Of a DNA stretch of 64,000 nucleotides, positions 7,973 to 16,008 are shown in pieces. The translations under genes and the position numbers were made by a program. The notes under the pieces are model-generated. The model was not told where the DNA came from, ran no database searches, and was given only the letters and a program-made list of their open reading frames with translations. This stretch comes from JASHPR01 sp963749145 (GTDB lineage: Bacteria > Actinomycetota > Actinomycetes > Streptosporangiales > Streptosporangiaceae), in NCBI GenBank assembly GCA_963749145.1, contig CAVVLN010000004.1, positions 1 through 64,000 on the forward strand, in the 5' to 3' direction. How positions within the stretch are numbered: the stretch's first letter is position 1; every line of letters starts with the position of its first letter.

Positions 7973-8539
7973 GTGCCGGGATCACCGCCGCTGAGCGAGG
8001 ACGCAGCAGACGCCGCCCGGTGGTGGCAGGCCCACCTGCTGGCCGAGAACGACCAGGCTAGTGAGCTTGGCGAGCGTGCCGAGGCCGGCGATGACCATGC
8101 CAGGCGGCAGCTGGCCAGCTGGCTGTCTGAGCGGGGCCGGACCGAAGAAGCCATCGAGGTCATCCGCCCGCTCGCTGCCACCGGGGACGACGTGGCCGAT
8201 CTGTGGCTGGCGCGCTGGCTGGCTGACGCTGACCAGGCCGGTGAGCTGCGCCAGCGGGCCGGAGCGGGAAGCTACCATGCCCTGCTTGAGCTGGCCGGGT
8301 GGCTGGCCGGGCACGGGCACCTGGACGAGCTGCGGGCGCTCGTTGCTGGTCAGCGGCAGCTGCTGGCGGGCTGGCTGGCCCGCCAGCATGACATGACGCT
8401 GGTGCGCCTGGCCGCCGATCTCGGAGACGACGAGGCCCGGCAGCGCCTGGAGATGTGGATGGCTAGGCTGAGGGAGCGCGCCGAAGCGCAAGCACGGCGG
8501 TATGACCCCGGCCGTGACCAGCAGGCGCCGGCCTCGTAA
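7973..8539 (+). CDS. Helical repeat (Sel1/TPR-like) protein
   Basis: A 188-residue hydrophilic protein made of short helical repeats. The pattern L..RA.AGD..A...LA.WL...GR.EEAI, then VIRPLAATGDDVADLWLARWL, recurs about four times between residues 15 and 165. The repeats resemble degenerate Sel1 or TPR units used for protein contacts. The GTG start has no strong ribosome site. No catalytic motif is present. Its neighbours are remnants and a terminator-like region, so context gives no function. Confidence 0.65.
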   Translation: MPGSPPLSEDAADAARWWQAHLLAENDQASELGERAEAGDDHARRQLASWLSERGRTEEAIEVIRPLAATGDDVADLWLARWLADADQAGELRQRAGAGSYHALLELAGWLAGHGHLDELRALVAGQRQLLAGWLARQHDMTLVRLAADLGDDEARQRLEMWMARLRERAEAQARRYDPGRDQQAPAS

Positions 8540-8587
8540 GCGCCCCCCTGACTGTGATCTTGGCCGGCACGATCCTGACGCTTGTCG

Positions 8588-8676
8588 GGAGGACCGGAAG
8601 CGGAGTCCTCCGCTTAGTACCAGGGCGTGCGCGGTAACTGCTGCAATCACATGCAATCACAGCAGTTTGCGCACGC
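8588..8676. terminator. Two strong stem-loops between convergent genes
   Basis: The first element (8588-8611) can pair GGAGGAC with GTCCTCC. Alternatively AAGCGGAG pairs with CTCCGCTT inside it. The second (8625-8676) pairs GCGTGCGC plus AACTGCTG with CAGCAGTT plus GCGCACGC around a 16-base loop that contains the repeat GCAATCACA twice. They sit between the convergent repeat-protein and TetR genes and probably stop transcription from both sides. Confidence 0.55.
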
Positions 8677-8754
8677 ACCCCGGCCGGCCGGGGCCGTTCG
8701 GCCACCCGCCCGCGTTGCGGTACTCCACGATGCCCCGAGGCGTTCGTCACCACG

Positions 8755-9309
8755 TCAGCGGGCTTCGGGCCCCGTTTCCTGGCCGACCAGGCGCTGGTAG
8801 GCGAAGGTGATGACCTGCCGCCGTTGCCGCGGCGGCAGGTCCATGCTCAGCACCCCCTCGATGGTGGCCAGGAAGGCCTGGCCGGCCAGGCCGGCCTCGC
8901 CCGATCCGGGCCCCGGCCCGGTCTCGCCGAGCAGCAGGGTCCGGACCCACTCGTCCAGGTCGGACTGCAGGCTCGCCACCGCGGCCGAGTGCGCCGCGCG
9001 GGCGCGGAGCGCGGCGCGCAGCGAGGCGAAGTGCGCCATCTGGTCGGTGACCCACACCACCCGCGCCGCGGTGCCGGGCGGCGGCTTCTTGCTGGCCAGC
9101 CGGGCCAGGATCTCCCGGAACGCGGCGGCGAACAGGTCGTCCTTGGACGGGAAATACCAGTAGACCGAGTTCTGCGCGATCTCGAGTTCGCGGGCGATCG
9201 CGGCCACGGACATGCCCTCGTAGCCGTCCGCGAGCAGCCGCCGGCGGGCGGCGTCGAGGATCTCCTGAACCTTCTCCTGGCGCTCTACCTTGGCCCGGGT
9301 TACCGGCAC
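8755..9309 (-). CDS. TetR-family transcriptional regulator
   Basis: A 184-residue regulator. The HTH spans about residues 10-55: VQEILDAARRRLLADGYEGM, then SVAAIARELEIAQNSVYWYFPSKDDLF, the classic TetR recognition helix and YWYFPSK motif. The C-terminal ligand domain is all-helical and not diagnostic. The GTG at 9309 has GGAG eight bases upstream; the frame is open further upstream but that part is antisense to noncoding DNA. It lies 95 bases downstream of the methyltransferase gene on the same strand and may regulate it. Confidence 0.85.
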   Translation of the reverse strand: MPVTRAKVERQEKVQEILDAARRRLLADGYEGMSVAAIARELEIAQNSVYWYFPSKDDLFAAAFREILARLASKKPPPGTAARVVWVTDQMAHFASLRAALRARAAHSAAVASLQSDLDEWVRTLLLGETGPGPGSGEAGLAGQAFLATIEGVLSMDLPPRQRRQVITFAYQRLVGQETGPEAR

Positions 9310-9404
9310 TGCCGCGCTCCGTGACTGGTGCTCGAGAAAGAGGCTAACTTGCCCGCGCGGTTGAGAGCCTATCAAGGAGGCCGAAGCGCACCGTGAGCCG
9401 GGGA

Positions 9405-9917
9405 TCACCCCCGGCCCGAGGCCAGGTCCTGGCCGCGGCGGGGCGGCCGCGGGATCCAGCGCGGTACCGAGCGCTGGTAGTCCAGGTAGGCGTCGCCGAA
9501 CCGGCGGCGCAGCGTCCGTTCCTCGTAGCCGGTGACGAACAGGTGGCAGAAGACCGCCATCGCGCCCGCGTACGCCAGCAGCGCCAGCGAGCCGAACAGC
9601 CACGCCTCCCCCAGCACGACCAGGAGCGCGGCCAGGTAGATCGGATTGCGCACCCAGCGGTACGGCCCGGCCGCGACCACCCGCGCCGGGGCGTCCCACG
9701 GGCCGGGAGTGCCGTCGCCCACGGCCGCGAAGTTCCAGACGCACCACGCGTACAACGCAGCGCCGGCCGCGATGACCGCGATCGCCTCCCACGCGACCGG
9801 GGTAGCCGCGTGGCCGTCGCGGGTCAGGATCCGCCAGGGCAGCCAGACTCCGCCAAGCCCCGGGACCACCAGCGTGAACACGAGATTGCGGACGATGAGA
9901 CTGAGCGTGCGGGCCAT
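9405..9917 (-). CDS. Membrane methyltransferase, isoprenylcysteine carboxyl methyltransferase family
   Basis: A 170-residue membrane protein with four to five hydrophobic segments. GPYRWVRNPIYLAALLVVLG contains the conserved RNPIY SAM-binding element. The C-terminal YEERTLRRRFGDAYLDYQRSV and WIP motif is characteristic of the ICMT/PEMT-like family. In bacteria these SAM-dependent enzymes methylate lipids or small hydrophobic molecules; this substrate is unknown. Confidence 0.85.
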   Translation of the reverse strand: MARTLSLIVRNLVFTLVVPGLGGVWLPWRILTRDGHAATPVAWEAIAVIAAGAALYAWCVWNFAAVGDGTPGPWDAPARVVAAGPYRWVRNPIYLAALLVVLGEAWLFGSLALLAYAGAMAVFCHLFVTGYEERTLRRRFGDAYLDYQRSVPRWIPRPPRRGQDLASGRG

Positions 9918-10032
9918 CGTCGGTCACGCTCCCTCCGCCGAGATGTCACGATCACTGGTATGAACCCCGCCAGCCGGGGAATGTGACCGGAGCCCTCGCC
10001 AGCGCGACCGTGACCTCGGCGCCTCGCCTGCC

Positions 10033-12933
10033 TCAGCCGGCGGCGCCCTGGCCGACCGCCTGCCCCTGCGCGTGCTCGTGCAGCGCCTTCTCGTCCTCAT
10101 GCGTGGCCGGCTTGAGGTCGAAGACGACCTTCTGCACGGTGCCGGTGAAGGCGTAAGGGGCCCTGTCCTCGTAAGCGAGGTCGACGACCAGGCCGTTGTC
10201 GCGGCCGATGTCCATGCCCGCGTAGCTGGAGAAGGCGATCGGCACCGTGTGCGGCATCTTGCCCTCGCCGATCAGCTTGCCGTCCGCCCACAAGGTCACC
10301 GTGCCGCCGGTGCCCGGCTTGGCCTCGTCCGCGGCGAACAGCATCTTGACCGTCACGTCGCCGGCCGGGAGCGGCTCGGTGGACACCTGCTTGTAGGTCT
10401 CCACGCCCAGGTACGAGTAGGTGTGGTGCAGCAGGCCGCCGTCATCGACCCACAGCCCGAACCCGCCGATGAAGTCGGCATTGGCCACGATGACGCCCTC
10501 CGCACCGCCGTCGGGCACGGTCAGCTCGGCCTCGATGGCGTAAGACCGCCCGAGGATCCGGGGCACCATGCCGCGCTGCACGTTCTGCACGTCCCCGGCG
10601 TAGGTGAACCGGGTCACCGTCGGCAGCGGCGGCAGGATGCCGAACAGCACGCTCATCCCGCCGAGCAGCGGCAGCACCCGGTTGCGCTCGGCCTCGGCCC
10701 ACCACAGCTCCTTGAGCTCGGCGAGCTTGTCCGGGTGCTGGGCGGCCAGGTCGTGCGCCTGGGAGAAGTCGTCGGGCAGGTAGTACAGCTCCCAGACGTC
10801 CTGCTCGGGGTCGTAGGCCCCGGGGGCGAATCTCCGCAGGGTCTGCGGCGAGAAGTCCCACGGCGCGCGGTCCAGTTTCGCGCACGCCCACCAGCTATCG
10901 GAGTACATCGCCCGGCTGCCGAACATCTCGAAGTACTGCACGGTGTGCCGCTCCGCGGCCTGCGCGTCGCCGAAGGTATCCAGGAAGCTGGTGCCGTCCA
11001 TCGGCTCCTGCCCGATCCCGTCCACGGTGACCGGCTCGGGCAGGCCGATGGCCTCCAGGATCGTCGGGACGACGTCGATGCAGTGGGTGAACTGGGTGCG
11101 CGGCTCGGGGCCGGGGTTGATCCGCTCCGGCCAGGCGACCACCATCGGGTTCCGGGTGCCGCCGAGATGGCTGGACAGCTGCTTGCCCCACTGGAACGGG
11201 GTGTTGCCCGCGTGCGCCCACGCGGCGGCATAGTGCGGCGCCGTGTGATCGCCGCCCAGGGCCTCGATGCCGCCGTACTGGTCGATGAGCCTGAGCTGCT
11301 GCTCGGGTTCGAGCACCAGGGCGTTGAGGAACGTCATCTCGTTGAACGAGCCGGTGACCGTGCCTTCCATGCTGGAGCCGTTGTCGCCCCAGATGTAGAA
11401 GATGAGCGTGTTGTCGAGGTCGCCCATCTCCTCGATGGCGTCCAGCAGCCGGCCGACGTTCCAGTCGGCGTTCTGCGAGTAACCCGCGAACACCTCCATC
11501 TGCCGGGCATACAGCTTCTTCTCCGCGTCGGTCAGGGAGTCCCAGGCCGGGAACAGGCCGGGCCGTTTGGTCAGCTCGGTGTCGGCCGGGACGATCCCGA
11601 GCCGCTTCTGCCGCTCGAGGGTCTGCTCGCGCAGCTTGTCCCAGCCCTCGTCGAACCGGCCCCGGTACTTGTCCGCCCAGGCCCGGGCCACGTGATGCGG
11701 CGCGTGCGCGCAGCCGGTGGAGTAGTACATGAACCACGGCTTGGTGGCATCCTGGGCCCGGACGCCGTGCAGCCACTCGATCGCGTTGTCGCTCAGGTCG
11801 TCGGGGAAGTAATACGGCTGGCCATTTTTGCCGTCCATCACGCCCAGCGTCGAATTGTCCTGGGTGATGATCGGGTCGTACTGGCCGGCCGCTCCAGACA
11901 GGAAGCCCCACCAGTGGTCGAATCCCCACGACTGCGGCCAGTGGTCGAATGGCCCGGCCGGGCCCTGGACATTGTCCGGGGTGAGGTGCCACTTGCCGAA
12001 CCCGCCGGTGACGTAGCCGTTCTCGCGCAGGATGCGCGGCAGCGCCGTGCAGGTCCGGGGCCGGACCGCGGTGTACCCGGGGAACGGGCCCGGGTACTCG
12101 GCGATCGAGCCGAACCCGACCCGGTGGTGGTTGCGGCCGGTCAGCAGCGCGGCGCGGGTCGGTGAGCAGACCGCGGTCACGTGGAACCGGTTGTAGGTCA
12201 GCCCCATCTGCCGCACCCGGGTCAGGCCGGGCGTGGCGATCGGGCCGCCGAACGTGTCCGGGTTGCCGAAGCCGGCGTCGTCGATGAGGACGACCAGCAC
12301 ATTGGGGGCGTTCTCCGGGGCCTGCGGCCCGGGGATCATCGACCAGTCCGGGACCGACCGGTCGACCGTGCGGCCCATCGTCCCGCCGAAGGTGCGGTCA
12401 GGGACCGGCAGCACCGTGCGGTCCGGGTTGAACTTGCCCGCCGCCTCGGCCAGCGCGTCCTTGAGCCCCCGGATGCCGGCCTTGCTCATCGGGGCGACCG
12501 ACTTCGCCAGCGACCCGGCCAGTGCCTGCTCGGCGGCCAGCCGGTCCTCGTCGTCGACCATGGCGATGATGACCGCGGTGCCCGGCTGCAGCTTGTCCCC
12601 GAGGCCCTGCTCGATGCCGGCGTCCACCTTGTGCTTGGCGAACCTGCCGATCAGGGCGCCGGCCGCCCCGCCGACGACGACCGAGGCCAGCAGCGGCGGC
12701 GAGAACAGGCCGACCAGCAGCCCGACGCCGCCGCCCCAGCCCAGGCCCTTGCGGCCCAGGTGGTCACCGGTCTGGGTCACGCTTACCTGGCCGCCGGCGT
12801 CGTGCTCGACCAGGATGACGCCCTCGGACCTGACCCCCTTGCCCTTGACCAGCCCGGTCAGCGTGGCAAAGTCCCGTTCCGCCGGGCCCGCGGCCGGGTA
12901 GGCCGCCATGATCACGTCAAAGGAGTCGCCCAT
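10033..12933 (-). CDS. DUF1269 domain - arylsulfatase fusion
   Basis: A 966-residue protein. Residues 1-165 form a DUF1269-type domain: FDVIMAAYPAAGPAERDFAT, a glycine-rich hydrophobic hairpin near 62-97, then GTAVIIAMVDDEDRL. From about residue 210 it is a type I sulfatase: NVLVVLIDDAGFG metal site, CSPTR with the formylglycine-forming Cys256, GKWHLT, and WGDNGSSMEG near the C-terminal metal site. The C-terminal 200 residues include a jelly-roll-like part. The ATG at 12933 has a near-perfect GAGGAGGGG site, so earlier starts are rejected. No signal peptide is seen, so the enzyme may be cytosolic or membrane-attached through the DUF1269 hairpin. It should hydrolyse sulfate esters. Confidence 0.88.
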   Translation of the reverse strand: MGDSFDVIMAAYPAAGPAERDFATLTGLVKGKGVRSEGVILVEHDAGGQVSVTQTGDHLGRKGLGWGGGVGLLVGLFSPPLLASVVVGGAAGALIGRFAKHKVDAGIEQGLGDKLQPGTAVIIAMVDDEDRLAAEQALAGSLAKSVAPMSKAGIRGLKDALAEAAGKFNPDRTVLPVPDRTFGGTMGRTVDRSVPDWSMIPGPQAPENAPNVLVVLIDDAGFGNPDTFGGPIATPGLTRVRQMGLTYNRFHVTAVCSPTRAALLTGRNHHRVGFGSIAEYPGPFPGYTAVRPRTCTALPRILRENGYVTGGFGKWHLTPDNVQGPAGPFDHWPQSWGFDHWWGFLSGAAGQYDPIITQDNSTLGVMDGKNGQPYYFPDDLSDNAIEWLHGVRAQDATKPWFMYYSTGCAHAPHHVARAWADKYRGRFDEGWDKLREQTLERQKRLGIVPADTELTKRPGLFPAWDSLTDAEKKLYARQMEVFAGYSQNADWNVGRLLDAIEEMGDLDNTLIFYIWGDNGSSMEGTVTGSFNEMTFLNALVLEPEQQLRLIDQYGGIEALGGDHTAPHYAAAWAHAGNTPFQWGKQLSSHLGGTRNPMVVAWPERINPGPEPRTQFTHCIDVVPTILEAIGLPEPVTVDGIGQEPMDGTSFLDTFGDAQAAERHTVQYFEMFGSRAMYSDSWWACAKLDRAPWDFSPQTLRRFAPGAYDPEQDVWELYYLPDDFSQAHDLAAQHPDKLAELKELWWAEAERNRVLPLLGGMSVLFGILPPLPTVTRFTYAGDVQNVQRGMVPRILGRSYAIEAELTVPDGGAEGVIVANADFIGGFGLWVDDGGLLHHTYSYLGVETYKQVSTEPLPAGDVTVKMLFAADEAKPGTGGTVTLWADGKLIGEGKMPHTVPIAFSSYAGMDIGRDNGLVVDLAYEDRAPYAFTGTVQKVVFDLKPATHEDEKALHEHAQGQAVGQGAAG

Positions 12934-12991
12934 TACCCCTCCTCGAACTGCCCCGTCCGGAGAAGGATGCGCGCGCGGGTCAGGGCCGGCC

Positions 12992-13008
12992 TCACCCATG
13001 GGGGGTGA
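12992..13008. promoter_or_regulatory. Inverted repeat TCACCC-N5-GGGTGA, copy 1
   Basis: A perfect 6-base inverted repeat with a 5-base spacer, 59 bases upstream of the sulfatase start. The same half-sites and spacing recur at 13134-13150. It is a candidate operator for the sulfatase gene; the regulator is unknown. Confidence 0.45.
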
Positions 13009-13133
13009 AGCCCGCTGGCCCGCCCGGCGCCGCCCAGCGATTTAACCGTCGCTGCCGCCGCAGGCGGCGCAGGCATCGTCGGGCCCGCTTAGCGGGCTGG
13101 TCATCCCGTCGTCATCTCCTGTTCCGGCCCAGT

Positions 13134-13150
13134 TCACCCACCCGGGGTGA
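13134..13150. promoter_or_regulatory. Inverted repeat TCACCC-N5-GGGTGA, copy 2
   Basis: The second copy of the palindrome, 142 bases from the first, with a different spacer (ACCCG against ATGGG). Conservation of the arms but not the spacer suggests a protein-binding site. Two small hairpins (GCCGCC-GCA-GGCGGC near 13054 and CCCGCT-T-AGCGGG near 13084) lie between the copies. Confidence 0.45.
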
Positions 13151-13163
13151 TCCACGATCGCTC

Positions 13164-13228
13164 TCATTGAGCTGTCAGTGGCCGCGCTCATGTCGTTGTC
13201 AGTGATCTGCTCATTGAGCTGTCAGTGG
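13164..13228. repeat. Transposon-end-like direct repeats
   Basis: TCATTGAGCTGTCAGTGG occurs exactly at 13164-13181 and 13211-13228. A shorter copy, TTGTCAGTG, lies between them. The core TGTCAGTG therefore appears three times at 23-24 base spacing (13173, 13197, 13220). Arrays of transposase-binding repeats starting TGTCA are typical of the ends of Mu/Tn552-like elements. A truncated transposase HTH follows immediately. Confidence 0.55.
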
Positions 13229-13303
13229 GGGCGTTTGCCCGGTAGGTTCCGTTGTCGCCGATCCCTTCGTGAGCGCGCGGGGGTCACGGATGGGGGACCG
13301 GGC

Positions 13304-13588
13304 GTGGGTGAGCAGGGTCCGGCTTGGGATCAGCGGCTGCCCCGAGAGGCCGCGGCCCGGCGTCTGATGGGGCTGGATGGTGAAGGTCGGCTGACGACGG
13401 GGCATGTGCCGCTCGCGGCTGAGGGTCTGGGTGTCTCGGAGCGGACTGTGTGGCGGTGGATCGAGGCGGGCAGGCATGGCGGGGCTGCTTTCCGCCGTGC
13501 GGCACATGGCGGCCAGCCGGCGGGACGGGCAGCCCCGGCAGACGGCCGGCTGGCGGGCTCACGGAGTCGGATGCCCGGCGGGGCTTAA
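13304..13588 (+). pseudogene. Truncated transposase/integrase N-terminus
   Basis: The frame contains REAAARRLMGLDGEGRLTTG, then HVPLAAEGLGVSERTVWRWIEAG, a helix-turn-helix like that at the N-terminus of Mu/IS-type DDE transposases. After WRWIEAG the sequence becomes low-complexity and stops with no DDE catalytic domain. Together with the end repeats at 13164-13228 this marks a decayed or deleted insertion. The start shown (GTG) is one of several possible. Confidence 0.5.
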
Positions 13589-13686
13589 ATGCAGGGGGCA
13601 TCCACTATGCAACCGGATCGTCTGCGGCGTACCGCTTGGGCTGCGTCTCTTTGGGCGCCGGGCCTCCCCGCAGAAGGTCGGCTGCC

Positions 13687-15840
13687 ATGTCCAAGCAGCA
13701 CGGTGGTATTCAGACGTCCACGCTGGGCCGCGCGGGAAGGGCCAGGTCGCGCACGTGTGCCGGCGCCGGGCGCGCGGTGGCGTTAGCTGCGGCGTTGCTG
13801 CTGCCGGTGGCGGTGCTGGTGGGCGCCGCCGCGCCGCCGTCCTATGCGCAGACCGTCGGGGCGCCGATCCCGGTCGGCGAGGTGGCGCAGGCGAATTATC
13901 CGCAGACGGTGGCGGTTGATCCGGTGACCGGGATGGTGTTCGCGGCCAATGTCCAGACCGGCTCGGTCGTGGCGGTCAGCGAGGCGAGCCAGTCCGTGGT
14001 GGCCGGCATCGGCGTGGGCGGTACCGGCTACGAGCCCGCGGCGCTGGCCGTGGACCCGGTGTCGGGCACGGTGTATGTGGCCGAGCTCAGCCCGTCCCGG
14101 GTGGTAGTGATCACCGAGGACCCGTCGGACCCGGCCGATGACCAGATGACCGCCACGGTGACCGTGCCGGCGGGCATGGAGGGGTTTGACGGGCCCGGAG
14201 GGGTCGCGGTGCTGCCGGGCGCTACGCCGGGCACCGGGACGGTATATGTCTCCAACGGGGCCTCAGACACCGTGTCGGTGATCAGCGAGGCCACCAACAC
14301 CGTCACCGGCGTCATCCAGATCCCCGCGGAGGGCGGCGCCAGCGACTCCTACCCGGTGGGCGTCGCTGTCGATCCGGTCACCGGGCTGGTCTACGTGGCC
14401 GACCAGGGCGACGGGTACGTGTCGGTGATCAGCGGATCGACCCTGCTCGGTTCCATCGGGGTGGGCGGGGATGTGAATGACCCGACCGGGATCGCCGCCG
14501 ACCCGGACACCGGCACGGTGTATGTGACCGTGCCCGCGCCGCTGCCGGCCGGGACCCCGGCCAAGGTGTACGTGATCCAGGAGGACCCCGCCAGCCCCGC
14601 CGATGCCACCGTCGCCGCGGCGATCCCGGTGTCGCCCTATGGCACCAGCGGAGCGACGTACGGGGTGCCGGAGGCGATAGCCGTCAACCCGGGCACCGCC
14701 TCGGTGTATGTGTCCAACTACGAGGGCTCCCTGGACGTTATCAACGAGGACACCGCCGACCCCGCAGCCGACGCCTTCAACCTTGGCGAGGACACCGGCT
14801 TGGTCAACCCGGCGACCTACCCCGACTTCGACGAGGTTTTCGGGATGGCCGTGGACACCTCCGCCGGCAACTCCTACAGCGGAACCGCGTACGTGGTGTC
14901 GGACCAGACCGAGGACATGTACCCGGTCTCCTTCCCGCCGCCGCTGACGCCGCAGTCGATCAGCTTCACCGCCCCGGCCACCGGCACCGTCGGCGGGTCG
15001 GCCACGCTGACCGCCACTGGCGGCGGGTCCGGGAACCCGGTCACCTTCTCGGTCGACTCTTCCTCCGGCGCCGGGGTCTGTACCGTGTCGGGCACCAACG
15101 GCACGACCGTGAACTATGCCGCGGCGGGCAGCTGCGTGATCGACGCCAGCCAGGCCGGCAACGCCAACTACCTGACCGCACCGCAGGTCACCGCAACGAT
15201 CACTGTCGACCAGGCGCCCGCGTTCGTGCTGGACAGCCCGCCGCTCGCCACAGTAGCCGGGCAGGTCTACGGCTATACCTTCGCCGCCTCCGGCACCCCG
15301 GCGCCCAGCTACGCGCTGGCCACCGGCGCCCCGTCCTGGCTGTCGATCAGTGCCAGCACCGGCATGCTGACCGGCACCCCGCCCAAGGGCACGACCTCCT
15401 TCACCTACACCGTCACCGCAGCCAACCACGCCGGCACCGCCACCGCCGGGCCGTTCACGGTGACGATCGCCACCAGGTCGGCGGACGCGATCCTGTCGGC
15501 CGCACTCGCCTGCCCGGCCACCATGACCGTCAGCGGCACCGGCAGCTGCACGCTGACCATCGCCAACGCCGGGCCAGCCAGCGCCGGCAAGGTCGTAGCC
15601 GCGGTCCTGCTCCCGGCCGCGCTGTCGGAAGTCTCCTGCGCCGCGAGCTGCGCCCGGCACGGCAACGTGTACACCTGGACCCTGGCATCGCTGGCCGCCG
15701 GCGCCTCGTCGCACTTCGCCCTCACCGTCAAGGCGAGCAAGGCCGGCACCGCGCTGGTGCTCGGGGTCACCGCATCACAGAACCCGAACCCCGACCCGCT
15801 GAAGGCCGTCGCCATCCAGACGATCAGCATCAAGCAATGA
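13687..15840 (+). CDS. Secreted beta-propeller (YVTN-like) and Ig-like repeat protein
   Basis: A 717-residue protein with a signal peptide at about residues 20-55: an Arg-rich start, a VALAAALLLPVAVLVGAAA core, then SYAQ. Residues 60-420 hold about seven blades with motifs such as AVDPVTGMVFAAN, AVDPVSGTVYVAE and AVDPVTGLVYVAD, typical of YVTN/NHL propellers. An Ig-like module (SISFTAPATGTVGGSATLTA to TAPQVTATITV) follows, then a putative-Ig (He_PIG) domain near SYALATGAPSWLSIS, then a DUF11-like C-terminal domain. It probably acts at the cell surface in binding. GAAGG precedes the ATG. The 5' leader can form a CTGCGG/CCGCAG stem (13622-13673). The 3' half lies inside an exact duplication. 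Confidence 0.85.
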   Translation: MSKQHGGIQTSTLGRAGRARSRTCAGAGRAVALAAALLLPVAVLVGAAAPPSYAQTVGAPIPVGEVAQANYPQTVAVDPVTGMVFAANVQTGSVVAVSEASQSVVAGIGVGGTGYEPAALAVDPVSGTVYVAELSPSRVVVITEDPSDPADDQMTATVTVPAGMEGFDGPGGVAVLPGATPGTGTVYVSNGASDTVSVISEATNTVTGVIQIPAEGGASDSYPVGVAVDPVTGLVYVADQGDGYVSVISGSTLLGSIGVGGDVNDPTGIAADPDTGTVYVTVPAPLPAGTPAKVYVIQEDPASPADATVAAAIPVSPYGTSGATYGVPEAIAVNPGTASVYVSNYEGSLDVINEDTADPAADAFNLGEDTGLVNPATYPDFDEVFGMAVDTSAGNSYSGTAYVVSDQTEDMYPVSFPPPLTPQSISFTAPATGTVGGSATLTATGGGSGNPVTFSVDSSSGAGVCTVSGTNGTTVNYAAAGSCVIDASQAGNANYLTAPQVTATITVDQAPAFVLDSPPLATVAGQVYGYTFAASGTPAPSYALATGAPSWLSISASTGMLTGTPPKGTTSFTYTVTAANHAGTATAGPFTVTIATRSADAILSAALACPATMTVSGTGSCTLTIANAGPASAGKVVAAVLLPAALSEVSCAASCARHGNVYTWTLASLAAGASSHFALTVKASKAGTALVLGVTASQNPNPDPLKAVAIQTISIKQ

Positions 15841-16008
15841 CGGAGGCCCGGCCCCGCCCTGGTGAACCGCGCCGACGGCGGGCGCGGGCGGGCCGCCGGG
15901 ACAATGACCAGACCGGCGTGACCGCCGCCCGGGTGACCGACCGCGAGCCAAGCATTCGCGATCACGGTGCTCGACGTGGCTGCAACCAGTCCCCAGCTCG
16001 GCTCGTAC
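15118..16008 (+). repeat. 891-bp direct repeat, copy 1
   Basis: This stretch is identical, with no mismatch that I can find, to 16558-17448; the offset is exactly 1440 bases. It covers the last 241 codons of the propeller gene, its stop, the 126-base spacer, and the first 14 codons of the next gene. Perfect identity implies very recent duplication, active gene conversion or an assembly artefact. Confidence 0.95.

Noticed and set aside
10072..12165. 700-codon plus-strand frame opposite the sulfatase gene
   Set aside because: Composition and lack of motifs mark it as a shadow of the sulfatase gene.
13590..13686. Riboswitch upstream of the propeller gene
   Set aside because: The leader has a CTGCGG/CCGCAG stem and looks structured, but I could not match the conserved core of c-di-GMP, c-di-AMP or other known classes.
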